Source: Pimelobacter simplex
GTDB lineage: Bacteria; Actinomycetota; Actinomycetes; Propionibacteriales; Nocardioidaceae
Assembly (NCBI GenBank): GCA_016803235.1
Contig: JADCLI010000009.1
Span: 62,001 to 126,000, forward strand
Length of the DNA stretch: 64,000 nucleotides
Reading direction: 5' to 3'
The notes beneath the pieces were generated by a model. The model was not told the DNA's origin, searched no databases, and saw only the letters and a program-made list of their open reading frames with translations. The translations under genes and the position numbers were made by a program. This document shows, in pieces, positions 10,870 through 20,589 of the stretch. The first letter of the stretch is position 1. Each line of letters opens with the position of its first letter.

Positions 10870-10888
10870 GCTGGCAGGTGTTGCCAGC
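10870..10888. repeat. 7-bp perfect inverted repeat downstream of the NmrA-like gene
   Basis: GCTGGCA and TGCCAGC are separated by GGTGT. It lies between the NmrA-like stop and the carbamate kinase promoter. There is no T-run, so it is either a weak terminator or an operator for the downstream promoter. Confidence 0.4.
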
Positions 10889-10942
10889 CTTCTGCTCCCG
10901 AGTTGGCTGTTCCTCACGATGAACGACGGTGATCCGGCTCAC

Positions 10943-10955
10943 TAGGTTCGCTGCA
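10943..10955 (+). promoter_or_regulatory. Leaderless promoter of the carbamate kinase gene
   Basis: TAGGTT (10943-10948) ends seven bases before the A of the ATG at 10955, so transcription should start at the start codon itself. This spacing recurs throughout the window. It implies that carbamate kinase and the ring hydrolase can be transcribed separately from the upstream operon. Confidence 0.55.
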
Positions 10956-11890
10956 TGAGGATCCTGCTGGCGCTCGGCGGCAACGCGATGACGTCCCCCG
11001 ACGGGAAGGCCCGTCCGGAGGACCAGATCGCGGCCGCGACCGAGGCGATGGAGGCCGTGGCCGACCTGGTCGCGGCGGGTGTCGACGTCGTCATCACCCA
11101 CGGGAACGGGCCCCAGGTCGGCAACCTGCTCGTCAAGAACGAGCTGGCCGCGCCGGTCGTGCCGCCCGTGCCGCTCGACTGGTGCGGCGCCCAGACCCAG
11201 GGCACCCTCGGCGACATCTTGATGAACGCCCTCGACGGCGCGCTCGCCGCCCGCGGCCTCACCCGGCCGACGGCGGCCCTGGTCACCCGCACCCGTGTCG
11301 ACGCCGACGACCCGGCGTTCGCGAAGCCGAGCAAGCCGGTCGGGCGCTACCTGTCCGCCGACGAGGCGCGCACCATGATCGAGCACGGCGAGACGTGGGA
11401 GGACCGCGGCGAGCGCGGCTGGCGGCGCATGGTCGCCTCGCCCGAGCCGCTCGAGGTCCTCGACGCGCCGGCCGCGGTCGCGCTGGTCGACGCCGGCTTC
11501 GTCGTCATCGCCAACGGCGGCGGCGGCATCCCGACCGTGCGTCACCCCGACGGCCGGCTCAGCGGCGTCGAGGCCGTCATCGACAAGGACCTCGGCGCGG
11601 CCCTGCTCGCCCAGGCGATCGAGGTCGACCTCCTCGTCATCGCCACCGACGTCGCGCACGCCGTGCTCGGCTTCGGCACCCCCGATGCCGCCGACATCGG
11701 CGAGGTCACCCTCGACCAGATGCGGACGTACGCCGCCGAGGGCCACTTCGCCGGCGGCTCCATGGGCCCGAAGGTCGACGCGGTCTGCCGCTTCGTCGCC
11801 AGCTCGGGTCGCCGCGGCGTCATCACCGACCTCGGCAGCATCCTCGCGGCCGCCGAGGGCCGCGCCGGAACCATCGTCACCCCCAACTGA
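10955..11890 (+). CDS. arcC: Carbamate kinase
   Basis: 311 residues, standard length. The N-terminus [17 protein letters not shown] and the segments [19 protein letters not shown] and [11 protein letters not shown] are classic carbamate kinase motifs; PKVDAVCRF lies near the C-terminus. It interconverts carbamoyl phosphate plus ADP with carbamate plus ATP in the cytoplasm. No arginine deiminase or carbamoyltransferase gene is nearby. It sits 23 bases before the ring-opening amidohydrolase, which suggests that carbamoyl groups released from a heterocycle are captured for ATP. Confidence 0.92.
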   Translation: MRILLALGGNAMTSPDGKARPEDQIAAATEAMEAVADLVAAGVDVVITHGNGPQVGNLLVKNELAAPVVPPVPLDWCGAQTQGTLGDILMNALDGALAARGLTRPTAALVTRTRVDADDPAFAKPSKPVGRYLSADEARTMIEHGETWEDRGERGWRRMVASPEPLEVLDAPAAVALVDAGFVVIANGGGGIPTVRHPDGRLSGVEAVIDKDLGAALLAQAIEVDLLVIATDVAHAVLGFGTPDAADIGEVTLDQMRTYAAEGHFAGGSMGPKVDAVCRFVASSGRRGVITDLGSILAAAEGRAGTIVTPN

Positions 11891-11913
11891 AGAACCCCGA
11901 AAGGAACCCGACC

Positions 11914-13020
11914 ATGCCTTCTGCCATCGAGGTCCGCAAGGTCCCGATCCACTCCGTCGCCGACGCCTCCGAGCTGGCCAAGCTCATCGACGACGGCGTC
12001 TTCAAGGCCGACCGCGTCATCGCGATCATCGGCAAGACCGAGGGCAACGGCGGGGTGAACGACTACACCCGGATCATCGCCGACCGTGCCTTCCGCGAGG
12101 TGCTCGTCGACAAGGGCGCCCCTGCCGACCAGGTCAAGCAGGTCCCGATCGTGTGGTCCGGCGGCACCGACGGCGTGATCAGCCCCCACGCCACGATCTT
12201 CGCGACCACCGACGTCGCCGAGGACGACCCGAGCCGCGAGGAGTCGCGCCTCACCGTCGGCTTCGCGATGAGCGAGCCGATCCTGCCCGAGGAGATCGGG
12301 TACGTCGCGATGATCGAGAAGGTCGCCGCCGGCGTGAAGGTCGCCATGGAGCGTGCCGGCATCACCGACCCCGCCGACGTGCACTACGTCCAGACCAAGA
12401 CCCCGCTGCTCACCATCCACACCATCCGTGACGCGCACAGCCGCGGCAAGCAGGTCTGGACCGAGCACACCCACGAGTCGATGGACCTGTCCAACGGCGT
12501 CACCGGTCTCGGCATCGCCGTCGCGCTCGGCGAGATCGAGATGCCGACCGACGCCGACGTCATGAACAACCGCGACCTCTACTCGTCGGTCGCCTCCTGC
12601 TCCTCGGGCGTCGAGCTCGACGTGGCGCAGATCGTCGTGGTCGGCAACGCGAAGGGCGTGGGCGGCCGCTACCGGATCGGCCACTCGGTCATGAACGACG
12701 CCCTCGACCAGGACGGGATCTGGAACGCCATCAAGGACGCCGGCCTCGACCTGCCCGAGCGCCCGCACCCCTCCGACCTGCAGGGCCGCCTGGTCAACGT
12801 CTTCCTCAAGTGCGAGGCCTCCCAGAACGGTGAGGTCCGCGGTCGCCGCAACGCGATGCTCGACGACTCCGACGTGCACTGGCACCGCCAGATCAAGTCG
12901 TGCGTCGGTGGCGTCACCGCCGCCGTCACCGGCGACCCGGCGGTCTTCGTCTCGGTCTCCGCCGCGCACCAGGGCCCGGAGGGTGGCGGCCCCGTCGCCG
13001 CCATCGTCGACCTGGGCTGA
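11914..13020 (+). CDS. Ring-opening amidohydrolase (cyanuric acid hydrolase/barbiturase family)
   Basis: 368 residues, the size of AtzD/barbiturase proteins. This rare fold has three repeated domains that each contribute a Ser-Lys pair. Candidates here are Lys41 in IIGKTEGNG with Ser82 in WSGGTDG, Lys in VQTKTPLL with Ser in [12 protein letters not shown], and Lys in [10 protein letters not shown] with Ser in [13 protein letters not shown]. The family opens the cyanurate or barbiturate ring. Beside a molybdenum hydroxylase and permease, a barbiturase role (oxidative pyrimidine degradation) is favoured over cyanurate, because no triazine genes are present. Ribosome site is GAAAGGAAC. Confidence 0.88.
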   Translation: MPSAIEVRKVPIHSVADASELAKLIDDGVFKADRVIAIIGKTEGNGGVNDYTRIIADRAFREVLVDKGAPADQVKQVPIVWSGGTDGVISPHATIFATTDVAEDDPSREESRLTVGFAMSEPILPEEIGYVAMIEKVAAGVKVAMERAGITDPADVHYVQTKTPLLTIHTIRDAHSRGKQVWTEHTHESMDLSNGVTGLGIAVALGEIEMPTDADVMNNRDLYSSVASCSSGVELDVAQIVVVGNAKGVGGRYRIGHSVMNDALDQDGIWNAIKDAGLDLPERPHPSDLQGRLVNVFLKCEASQNGEVRGRRNAMLDDSDVHWHRQIKSCVGGVTAAVTGDPAVFVSVSAAHQGPEGGGPVAAIVDLG

Positions 13021-13042
13021 TCACCAGGACCGACCTCCTCCC

Positions 13043-13080
13043 GGATCCCCGTCCCCGCCCACCGGCAGGGGCGGGGATCC
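13043..13080. terminator. Bidirectional hairpin terminator
   Basis: The arm GGATCCCCGTCCCC (13043-13056) pairs with GGGGCGGGGATCC (13068-13080), 13 base pairs with a single bulged T. It lies between the convergent ring-hydrolase and VOC genes, the expected place for a shared terminator. No U-tract is present, as is common in this kind of genome. Confidence 0.7.
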
Positions 13081-13097
13081 GTCATGTGTGCGGTGCA

Positions 13098-13502
13098 TCA
13101 GCCGGCCGGCGGCGCGAAGACGCTGAACTGGTTGCCGGCCGGGTCGCGCAGGTAGGCGAACGTCGGCACGCCCGGGCCCACGTCGAGGTGCTGGCTGAGC
13201 ACGGTGCCGCCGAGCTCCTCGGCACTCGCGCAGGTGGCTGCGACGTCGGTGACCAGGATCGAGAACACGGCGTGCCCGGGCAGCCGTCCGCCGGTGCCGA
13301 AGATGCCGCCGGACGGCGCTCCGCCACCGGCCGTGGAGACCAGGCGGTAGTCGAGCCCGCCGGCCTCGGAGGCCTCGTCGGTGGCGAACGTCCAGTCGAA
13401 CAGGCCGCCGTAGAACTTCTCGGCGGCGCCGGGGTCGTCGGTCGCCACCTCGAACCAGGCGACGGTGCCGGGGGCGGGTGCGGCCGGGGGAGTGGTGGTC
13501 AT
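13098..13502 (-). CDS. VOC (glyoxalase/bleomycin resistance-like) family protein
   Basis: 134 residues. The start MTTTPPAAPAPGTVAWFEV is chosen because AAGGAG lies seven bases upstream; an in-frame extension further upstream has no ribosome site. The sequence shows the VOC pattern: WFEVATDDPGAAEKFYGGLFDW at the start, a middle gap region, and a final QHLDVGPG...YLRDPAGNQFSVFAPP half. VOC proteins are metal-dependent lyases, isomerases or dioxygenases, or antibiotic-binding proteins. It is transcribed with the WYL regulator upstream (66-base gap). Function is not predictable from sequence. Confidence 0.85.
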   Translation of the reverse strand: MTTTPPAAPAPGTVAWFEVATDDPGAAEKFYGGLFDWTFATDEASEAGGLDYRLVSTAGGGAPSGGIFGTGGRLPGHAVFSILVTDVAATCASAEELGGTVLSQHLDVGPGVPTFAYLRDPAGNQFSVFAPPAG

Positions 13503-13567
13503 CGTAGAGCTCCTTGCTGGGTCGTGGAGGGGGAACACGACCACCGTCCCAGGGCTTCGCGACAGCC

Positions 13568-14314
13568 CTATGTCGGAGTTCCCGGGGAGATTCCGAGCAG
13601 CTCCTCGGGCCGCAGCGCCGCGGCCGGGACCGGACCGAGCGCGCCCACGAGCGCCGGGTCAGGCGGCCGGCGCGGGCTGCGCGGGAGCGCCGGCGTGCGC
13701 TCGGCACGGCTGATCCGGTCCATCCGGAAGACCCGGTCGTCCTCGCGCAGCCGGCACCAGGCGGTGAGGTACGACCCGCGCGGGCCCATCACGACGTGCT
13801 GCGGCTCGACCTCGCGCTCCGACTCGACACCGTCCACGTCGACGTACCCGATGCACAGCACGTGTCCCTCGCGCACCGCGCGCCAGATGGTCTCGGCGAC
13901 GTCGGCGTCGGGCGTCGCCCCGAGCGGTACGACGAGACGCACCTTGGCCGCCGCCGCCCGGGCCTCGGTGAGCGCAGCGGCCGGCATCGCCGCGACGATC
14001 TTCTGCAGCGCCGAGCGGGCGTCACGAGCGAACAGCACGTGGGTGCTGCTGCTCAGCGCCACGGCGACCGCCGTCGCCTCGCGCGGGGTGAAGTTCAGCG
14101 GCGGCAGCGTCATCGACGGGTCCAGGCTGTAGCCGCCGGTGCGGCCCTGCCGGGTCGCGAGCGGCACACCGGCCTGCCCGATCGCGCTCAGGTCGCGCTC
14201 GATCGTGCGCACGCTCACCTCGAAGTGAGCGGCGAGCTGGCTCGCCGTGCGCCCCCGCGGGCCGGCCGCGCGCAGCTCCTCGACCAGGGCGTAGAGGCGG
14301 TCCGTGCGGTTCAT
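13568..14314 (-). CDS. WYL-domain HTH transcriptional regulator (YafY type)
   Basis: 248 residues. The N-terminal winged helix (residues 1-60) reads RTASQLAAHFEVSVRTIERDLSAI, the DeoR/HTH_11 pattern. The rest is a WYL domain with a C-terminal extension. WYL regulators sense small ligands or nucleic acid. The gene is divergent from the second molybdenum hydroxylase operon, sharing a 122-base intergenic region, and co-directional with the VOC gene. Control of either neighbour is plausible. The ATG sits seven bases from TAGCCT (14326-14321), a leaderless arrangement. Confidence 0.88.
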   Translation of the reverse strand: MNRTDRLYALVEELRAAGPRGRTASQLAAHFEVSVRTIERDLSAIGQAGVPLATRQGRTGGYSLDPSMTLPPLNFTPREATAVAVALSSSTHVLFARDARSALQKIVAAMPAAALTEARAAAAKVRLVVPLGATPDADVAETIWRAVREGHVLCIGYVDVDGVESEREVEPQHVVMGPRGSYLTAWCRLREDDRVFRMDRISRAERTPALPRSPRRPPDPALVGALGPVPAAALRPEELLGISPGTPT

Positions 14315-14394
14315 GTCGGCAGGCTAGGCGCGATCATCGACACCCCGGGGAGTGACGGCCCCGCGCCACCAACCCGGCACCAACCACCCCTGCC

Positions 14395-14436
14395 TAGCGT
14401 GAGCCGGGTCACAGGTCCCACGCTCAAGGGAGAGTC
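14395..14436 (+). promoter_or_regulatory. Promoter and ribosome site of the second hydroxylase operon
   Basis: TAGCGT at 14395-14400 is a likely -10 element, giving a leader of about 30 bases with a strong AAGGGAGAG ribosome site before the ATG at 14437. This operon therefore has a short leader, unlike most neighbouring leaderless genes. Confidence 0.4.
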
Positions 14437-14936
<500 letters not shown>

Positions 14937-14940
<4 letters not shown>

Positions 14941-17378
14941 CCGCCACCCAGGAGCCCGCCCAGGGCGAGATCGGCCGCGACCGCCGCCGCAAGGAGGACC
15001 AGCGCCTCATCACCGGCCGCACCCGCTGGACCGACAACATCACGCTGCCGGGGATGCTGCACCTGGCGATGGTGCGCAGCCCGTTCCCGCACGCCCGGAT
15101 CACCTCGATCGACACCGCGGCGGCCAAGGGCGCCCCCAACGTGGTGGCCGTGCTCACCGGCGCCGACCTCGGCGAGGGCCAGGGCGCGTGCATCAACGCG
15201 TGGCCCGTCGTACCCGACCAGGTCACGCCCGCCCACCTGCCGATGCCGACCGACCGGGTCGCGTTCGCCGGCGAGACGGTCGCCGTCGTGGTCGCCCGCA
15301 GCGCCGCCGAGGCGCGCGACGCCGCGGAGCTGGTCGAGGTCGACTACGAGGAGCTCCCGGCCGCGCTCGACCTCAAGGAGGCGGCCGCGAACACCGTCCT
15401 CGCGCACCCCGACCTCGGCACCAACGTCAGCGCCGTGTGGCGCTTCGACTCGGCCGAGGCCGGCACCGGTGGCGACGTCGAGCAGGCCATCGCCGAGGCC
15501 CGCGAGAACGGCATCGTGATCGAGCGGGAGTACCGCCAGCAGCGGCTGATCCCGGCGTTCATGGAGCCGCGCAGCGTCGTCGTCGACCCGACCGGCGAGC
15601 AGATCACCGTCTGGTCGGCGACCCAGGTGCCGCACATCCTGCGCTTCGCGATCGCGGCCACGACCGGCGTGCCCGAGTCGAAGATCCGGGTGATCGCGCC
15701 CGACGTGGGCGGCGGCTTCGGCGGCAAGCTGCAGCAGACGCCGGAGGAGATGATCGCCTTCGCGGTGGCCCGCAGGCTCGGCAAGCCGGTGAAGTTCACC
15801 GAGACCCGCAGCGAGTCCCTCCTCACTGCCCACCACGGCCGCGACCAGTGGCAGCGGCTCACCCTCGCCGCCACCAAGGACGGGCACGTCACCGGCCTCA
15901 AGGTGGACCTGCTCGCCGACCTCGGCGCGTACGTCGCCATCGTCGGCGGCGGCGTCCCGGTGCTCGGGGCGTTCATGTTCAACGCGATCTACAAGTTCCC
16001 GGCCTACCAGTTCCAGACCACGAACGTCCTCACCAACAAGACCTGGACCGACGCCTACCGCGGCGCCGGGCGGCCCGAGGCGACGTTCGCGATCGAGCGG
16101 CTGATGGACGAGCTCGCCCACGAGCTCGGCAAGGACCCGCTCGAGGTCCGGGAGATGAACTGGATCAAGCACGAGGAGTTCCCGTTCACCACCGTGGCCG
16201 GCCTCGAGTACGACTCCGGCAACTACGAGGCCGCCACCGCGCGCGCCAAGGAGATGTTCGGGTACGACGCCCTCCGCGCCGAGCAGGCCGACCGCCGCGC
16301 CCGCGGCGACCGGGTCCAGCTCGGGCTCGGCGTCTCGACGTTCACCGAGATGTGCGGCCTCGCGCCGTCCCGGGTGCTCGGCAGCCTCAACTACGGCGCG
16401 GGCGGCTGGGAGCACGCCGAGGTCCGGATGCTCGCGACCGGCAAGGTCGAGGTCGTCACCGGGGCGTCCGCCCACGGGCAGGGGCACGAGACGGCGTTCA
16501 GCCAGATCGTGGCCGACCGCCTCGGCGTACCGTTCGAGGACGTCGAGGTGCTGCACGGCGACACCCAGATCTCCCACAAGGGCCTGGACACCTACGGCTC
16601 CCGCAGCCTGGTCGTCGGCGGTGAGGCCCTGGTGCGGGCCGTGGACAAGGTGATCGAGAAGGCCCGGCCCGTCGCGGCCCACCTGCTCGAGGCCTCCGCC
16701 GACGACCTCGAGTTCAGCGACGGCCGGTTCACCGTCAGGGGCACCGACCAGGGCATGGCGATCACCGAGATCGCCACCGCCGTCTTCGCCGCCCACAACC
16801 TCCCCGACGGCGTCGAGGCGTCGATCGACTCGGAGGCGACCTACGACCCCGTCAACTTCAACTACCCCCACGGCACCCACCTGTGCGCGGTCGAGATCGA
16901 CACCGAGACCGGGCAGGTGCGGATGCGCAAGTACGCCTGCTGCGACGACATCGGCAATGTCATCAACCCGCTCATCGTGTCCGGCCAGGTCCACGGCGGG
17001 CTGGTCCAGGGCATCGCCCAGGCGCTGTGGGAGGAGGCGGTCTACGACGACAACGGCACCCTGGTGACCGGGTCGTTCGTCGACTACCTGCTGCCCACCG
17101 CGGCCGACACGATCAGCTTCGACCTCGACCACACCACCTCGCCGGCGACGACCAACTCGCTCGGCACCAAGGGCGTCGGTGAGGCCGGCACCATCGCCTC
17201 CACCCCGGCGGTGGTCAACGCGGTCGTCGACGCCCTGCGTCCCTACGGCGTCCACGACGTCGCGATGCCCTGCACGCCCGAACGGGTCTGGCGGGCGATC
17301 AACAGCGGTGGGTCCGGGGGAGAGACGACCCAGGCCGCCGCACCCCACTTCGACGAGTCGGAAGGAGCAGCCCAGTGA
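14937..17378 (+). CDS. Second molybdenum hydroxylase, catalytic (CoxL-like) subunit
   Basis: 813 residues. Motifs include [15 protein letters not shown] in the molybdopterin domain, AYRGAGRPE at the active-site loop and [10 protein letters not shown] with the catalytic Glu near the C-terminus. AYRGAGR is the loop found in form II CO dehydrogenase-like proteins, most of which have no proven CO-oxidising activity; the form I CSFR loop is absent. The enzyme should hydroxylate an organic substrate. Overlaps on both sides (ATGA and GTGA) show tight coupling with the small and FAD subunits. Confidence 0.92.
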
Positions 17379-18232
17379 TCCCCGCAGCCTTCGAGTACGT
17401 CGCCCCGGCCTCGGTCGAGGAGGCGCTGGCCGCGCTCGCCGAGCACGGCGACGACGCCAAGATCATCGCGGGCGGACAGAGCCTGCTGCCGGTGCTCCGG
17501 ATGCGGCTCAACGCGCCCGAGTGGGTGATCGACCTGGGCCGGATCGCCTCGCTGCGCGGCATCCGCGACGGGGGCGACCACCTCGCGATCGGCGCGATGA
17601 CCACCCACCACGACGTCGGCCAGGACCCCCTGGTCCACGAGCACGCGCTGCTCGTCAGCAAGGCGATCACCCACCTCGCCGACGCCCAGGTGCGCCACCG
17701 CGGCACCTTCGGCGGCGCGCTCGCGCACGCCGACCCGGCCGGCGACCTCGGCGCGCCGGCGCTGGCGCTGGGGTCGACGTTCGTGGTCCAGGGGCCCGGT
17801 GGCACCCGGGAGGTCCCGGCCGAGGAGTTCTTCGTCGACCTCTTCGAGACCGCGATCTCCGAGGACGAGATCCTCACCGAGGTCCGGGTCCCGAAGCACG
17901 ACGGCTGGGGCGCCGCCTACGAGAAGTTCGTCCGGATCGCCCACCAGTGGCCGATCGTCGCGGTCGCGGCGACCGTGCGGATGGACGGGGACGCGATCGC
18001 CGAGGCCCGGGTCGGGCTGACCAACATGGGCTCCACACCGGTGCGGGCGCGGGCGACCGAGGCCGCGCTGTCCGGCGTGCCCGCGACGGAGGAGGGAGTC
18101 GCCGCCGCGGCCGCCCTCGCCGCCGAGGGCACGAACCCGCCGAGCGACCTCAACGGCGACGCCGACTACCGCCGTCACCTCGCGACGGTGCTCACCCGAC
18201 GGGCCGTCCTCACCGCCGCCGGGAGGGGCTGA
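17375..18232 (+). CDS. Second molybdenum hydroxylase, FAD-binding (CoxM-like) subunit
   Basis: 285 residues. AGGQSLLPVLRMRLNAPEWV near residue 31 and VRHRGTFGGALAHADPAGD near residue 107 are the FAD-binding signatures of this subunit. It completes the electron-transfer chain of the second hydroxylase. The GTG start overlaps the large subunit stop by four bases, and the ribosome site GAAGGAG is inside the upstream gene. Confidence 0.92.
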   Translation: MIPAAFEYVAPASVEEALAALAEHGDDAKIIAGGQSLLPVLRMRLNAPEWVIDLGRIASLRGIRDGGDHLAIGAMTTHHDVGQDPLVHEHALLVSKAITHLADAQVRHRGTFGGALAHADPAGDLGAPALALGSTFVVQGPGGTREVPAEEFFVDLFETAISEDEILTEVRVPKHDGWGAAYEKFVRIAHQWPIVAVAATVRMDGDAIAEARVGLTNMGSTPVRARATEAALSGVPATEEGVAAAAALAAEGTNPPSDLNGDADYRRHLATVLTRRAVLTAAGRG

Positions 18233-18234
18233 CC

Positions 18235-18945
18235 TTGGACCTCAGCCACTCCTTCACCGTCCCGACGTCGCTCGACGCGACCTGGGCGCACTTCCAGGAC
18301 ATCGGCGCGCTCGCCGAGTGCTTCCCGGGCGCCCAGGTCACGGCGGTCGGCGAGGACGACGACGGCGCGCCGACCTTCGAGGGGACCTGCAAGGTCAAGC
18401 TCGGCCCGATCGCGCTGGTGTACGCCGGCTCCGGCAGGTTCGTGGAGCGCGATGAGTCCGGGCACCGCTTCGTCGTCGACGCGAAGGGCCGCGACAAGCG
18501 CGGCAACGGGACGGCGGGCGCCACGGTCACCGTGACCATGGCGGACGCGGGGACCGGCAGCACGCAGGTCGACGTGGTGACCGACCTCGCCATCACCGGC
18601 AAGCCCGCGCAGTTCGGGCGCGGCGTGATGCAGGACGTCTCCGACAAGCTGCTGGGGCAGTTCGTGTCCTGCCTCGAGCAGCGGCTCGCGACCGAGGGCG
18701 CCGCCGCGCCCGAGCCGGCCGACCAGGACGCCGGCCCGGCGTCGCAACCGACAGGGGCGGCTGCAGTGGGGGCGCCGTCCGGGGACCCGGACGCCGGGCC
18801 GGCCTCAGCCCCACCCCCTCCCGCGCTCGACCTGGGCTCGGCGGTGCTGCCGATCCTGCTCAGGACCTACGGCAAGCAGGTCGGGGCCGCGCTGGCGGTG
18901 CTGGTCGGAGTCCTGCTGCTGCGCCGGCGTCGCCGGCGGCGCTGA
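18235..18945 (+). CDS. Second CoxG-like SRPBCC protein with C-terminal anchor
   Basis: 236 residues, starting at TTG two bases after the FAD-subunit stop, with GGGAGGGG as ribosome site. Residues 1-145 form a CoxG/SRPBCC domain (SHSFTVPTSLDATWAHFQ, then FPGAQV). A Pro/Ala/Gly-rich linker of about 50 residues leads to a hydrophobic segment (VGAALAVLVGVLLL) ending in an Arg cluster. As in the first cluster, it probably tethers the hydroxylase to the membrane. Presence of one dedicated CoxG per operon implies both hydroxylases feed a membrane electron acceptor. Confidence 0.83.
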   Translation: MDLSHSFTVPTSLDATWAHFQDIGALAECFPGAQVTAVGEDDDGAPTFEGTCKVKLGPIALVYAGSGRFVERDESGHRFVVDAKGRDKRGNGTAGATVTVTMADAGTGSTQVDVVTDLAITGKPAQFGRGVMQDVSDKLLGQFVSCLEQRLATEGAAAPEPADQDAGPASQPTGAAAVGAPSGDPDAGPASAPPPPALDLGSAVLPILLRTYGKQVGAALAVLVGVLLLRRRRRRR

Positions 18946-18949
18946 CGCC

Positions 18950-19654
18950 TCACCAGGCGTCGGGGCGGGTGTAGTCCTCGTCGTCGTAGAGGTCCTGGTC
19001 CTCCCGTCGCTGGTCCGCGCCGCGGTCGTTCTGCTCCTGCAGCCGGTCGCGGCGCGGGTCGGACTCGCCGGGGTCCTGCGGCTGTTGCTCCGGAGGCGGC
19101 TGCTGGTCCTGAGGGTCCTGCGGCTGTTCCGGGCTCTGCTCGAGCTTCTCGCGAAGCCGCTGGTCGACCGCGCCGGCGTCGGCACTCTGCTCCTTGCCGC
19201 GGCCGGAGTCCTGGGGGCAGTCGCCGGCCGCCAGCACGTCGATGCCGGCCTGGTACGCCGCCCGGGCGTCCTCGTTCGCCCCTGCCGAGGCGGCCGCGTC
19301 GCCGACCGCCTCGTGGGCGAGCGCCAGGTTGATCCGCACGGTGCACTCGTCGCGGCGCGGGACGTCCTCCAGCGCCGCCCGGTAGGAGGCGATCGCGTCG
19401 TCGTACGCCCCCTGGGCGTGCTGGGCCGCACCCTCGTCGAAGGCCGCGATCCACGACTCGAACCAGTTCAGCCGCCGGGTGCCGGCGAACTCCGCGGCCG
19501 CGCCGTCGAGGTCCCCGCGGTCGAACGCGTCGCGCCCGGCGGAGTTGGCCTGCAGCATCAGCGTCACCTTGAGCGCGTACAGAGCGACCAGCAGCGCGGG
19601 CAGCAGCCCGGCGACCAGCAGGACCCGCCGCAGCCGGCCGCGTGGGTTCGTCAT
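18950..19654 (-). CDS. TPR-containing membrane protein (BatC-like)
   Basis: 234 residues. One transmembrane helix near the N-terminus (VLLVAGLLPALLVALYALKV) is followed by TPR-like helices (residues 40-150; AYDDAIASYRAALEDVP) and a long Gln/Pro/Asp-rich tail. The composition and position match the last gene of Bat-type operons, where a TPR protein follows two VWA proteins. The start at 19654 is preferred because it makes an ATGA overlap with the upstream VWA gene; a longer frame exists but would overlap that gene more. Confidence 0.72.
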   Translation of the reverse strand: MTNPRGRLRRVLLVAGLLPALLVALYALKVTLMLQANSAGRDAFDRGDLDGAAAEFAGTRRLNWFESWIAAFDEGAAQHAQGAYDDAIASYRAALEDVPRRDECTVRINLALAHEAVGDAAASAGANEDARAAYQAGIDVLAAGDCPQDSGRGKEQSADAGAVDQRLREKLEQSPEQPQDPQDQQPPPEQQPQDPGESDPRRDRLQEQNDRGADQRREDQDLYDDEDYTRPDAW

Positions 19655-20589
19655 CGCAGCGCTCCCTTCCGGGACGGGCGGGCCGGCGCCAGCACGTGGC
19701 GCGTGGCCCAGACCGCGCGCCACCCGGCGTGCAGCTCGACCAGCAGCAGCCCGAGCAGCGCGATGCCGACCAGCCAGGTCAGGTCGTGCTGGGCCGGGCG
19801 CTCGTGACCGCCCGCCCCGTCGGAGTACGACGCCTTGAACGACGCCGCGATGTCGTCGACCCCGCCGGGGCGGGTGCGATGCTCGAAGGGGACGTCGAGC
19901 TCGTCGGCGACCTGCTGGAGGTTGTCGAGGTCGGCGCGGGACTGGGCGGTGTCACCCGTCTCGGGGTCCTGGACGAAGCCGAGGTCGCCGGTGAGGTCGT
20001 CGTCGGCCGGCATGGGGGCGCCCTGCTGCGTGCCGTAGCCGAGCACGACACCGCCGGCGACCAGGTCGGTCACGTCGGCGTACGTCTCGTCGTCGCCCTC
20101 GCTGGTGGTGTCCTCGCCGTCACCGACGTAGACGACGACCCGGCGCCGCTGGGGCGCCTGCTCCGCGGACCGCTCGAGCAGGTCCGTCAGCTCCGGAACC
20201 GGTCGGTCGGCGCGTGAGCCGATGCCGTCCTTGGGCTTCTCGAGGTCGAGCGTCTCGACGGCGGCACCGAAGGCTGCGCTGTCGGAGGTCAGCGGCAGCA
20301 CCACCCGAGCGTCGGTGCCGAACGCCAGCATCCCGAACCGGGCGCCGGGCAGCGCCTCGGCGAGTGCGACGAGGTCGGCCTTGGCGCCGGTGATGCGGGG
20401 CAGCTTGGTGTCGTGGTCGAGCGCCGCCATCGACCGGGTGCGGTCGACGACCACGATCACGTCGAGGTCGGCGAGCTGGGTGGGGACCTCGGTGCGGCCG
20501 ACGCCGGGGCGCAGCAGGATGACCACGAACAGGAGCACGATGCCGATCCGGCGGGCGATCACGAGGGCCGTGGAGGTCGAGGCGGTCAT
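19651..20589 (-). CDS. VWA-domain membrane protein (BatB-like)
   Basis: 312 residues. An N-terminal transmembrane helix (IGIVLLFVVILLRPGV) precedes a VWA domain with the MIDAS motif DRTRS (DVIVVVDRTRSMAALD), a variant of DxSxS with Thr at the second ligand position. A second helix (LTWLVGIALLGLLLVEL) lies near the C-terminus. Overlap ATGA on both sides places it between another VWA gene and the TPR gene. Such operons with MoxR ATPases are thought to assist folding or assembly of envelope complexes. Confidence 0.82.
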   Translation of the reverse strand: MTASTSTALVIARRIGIVLLFVVILLRPGVGRTEVPTQLADLDVIVVVDRTRSMAALDHDTKLPRITGAKADLVALAEALPGARFGMLAFGTDARVVLPLTSDSAAFGAAVETLDLEKPKDGIGSRADRPVPELTDLLERSAEQAPQRRRVVVYVGDGEDTTSEGDDETYADVTDLVAGGVVLGYGTQQGAPMPADDDLTGDLGFVQDPETGDTAQSRADLDNLQQVADELDVPFEHRTRPGGVDDIAASFKASYSDGAGGHERPAQHDLTWLVGIALLGLLLVELHAGWRAVWATRHVLAPARPSRKGALR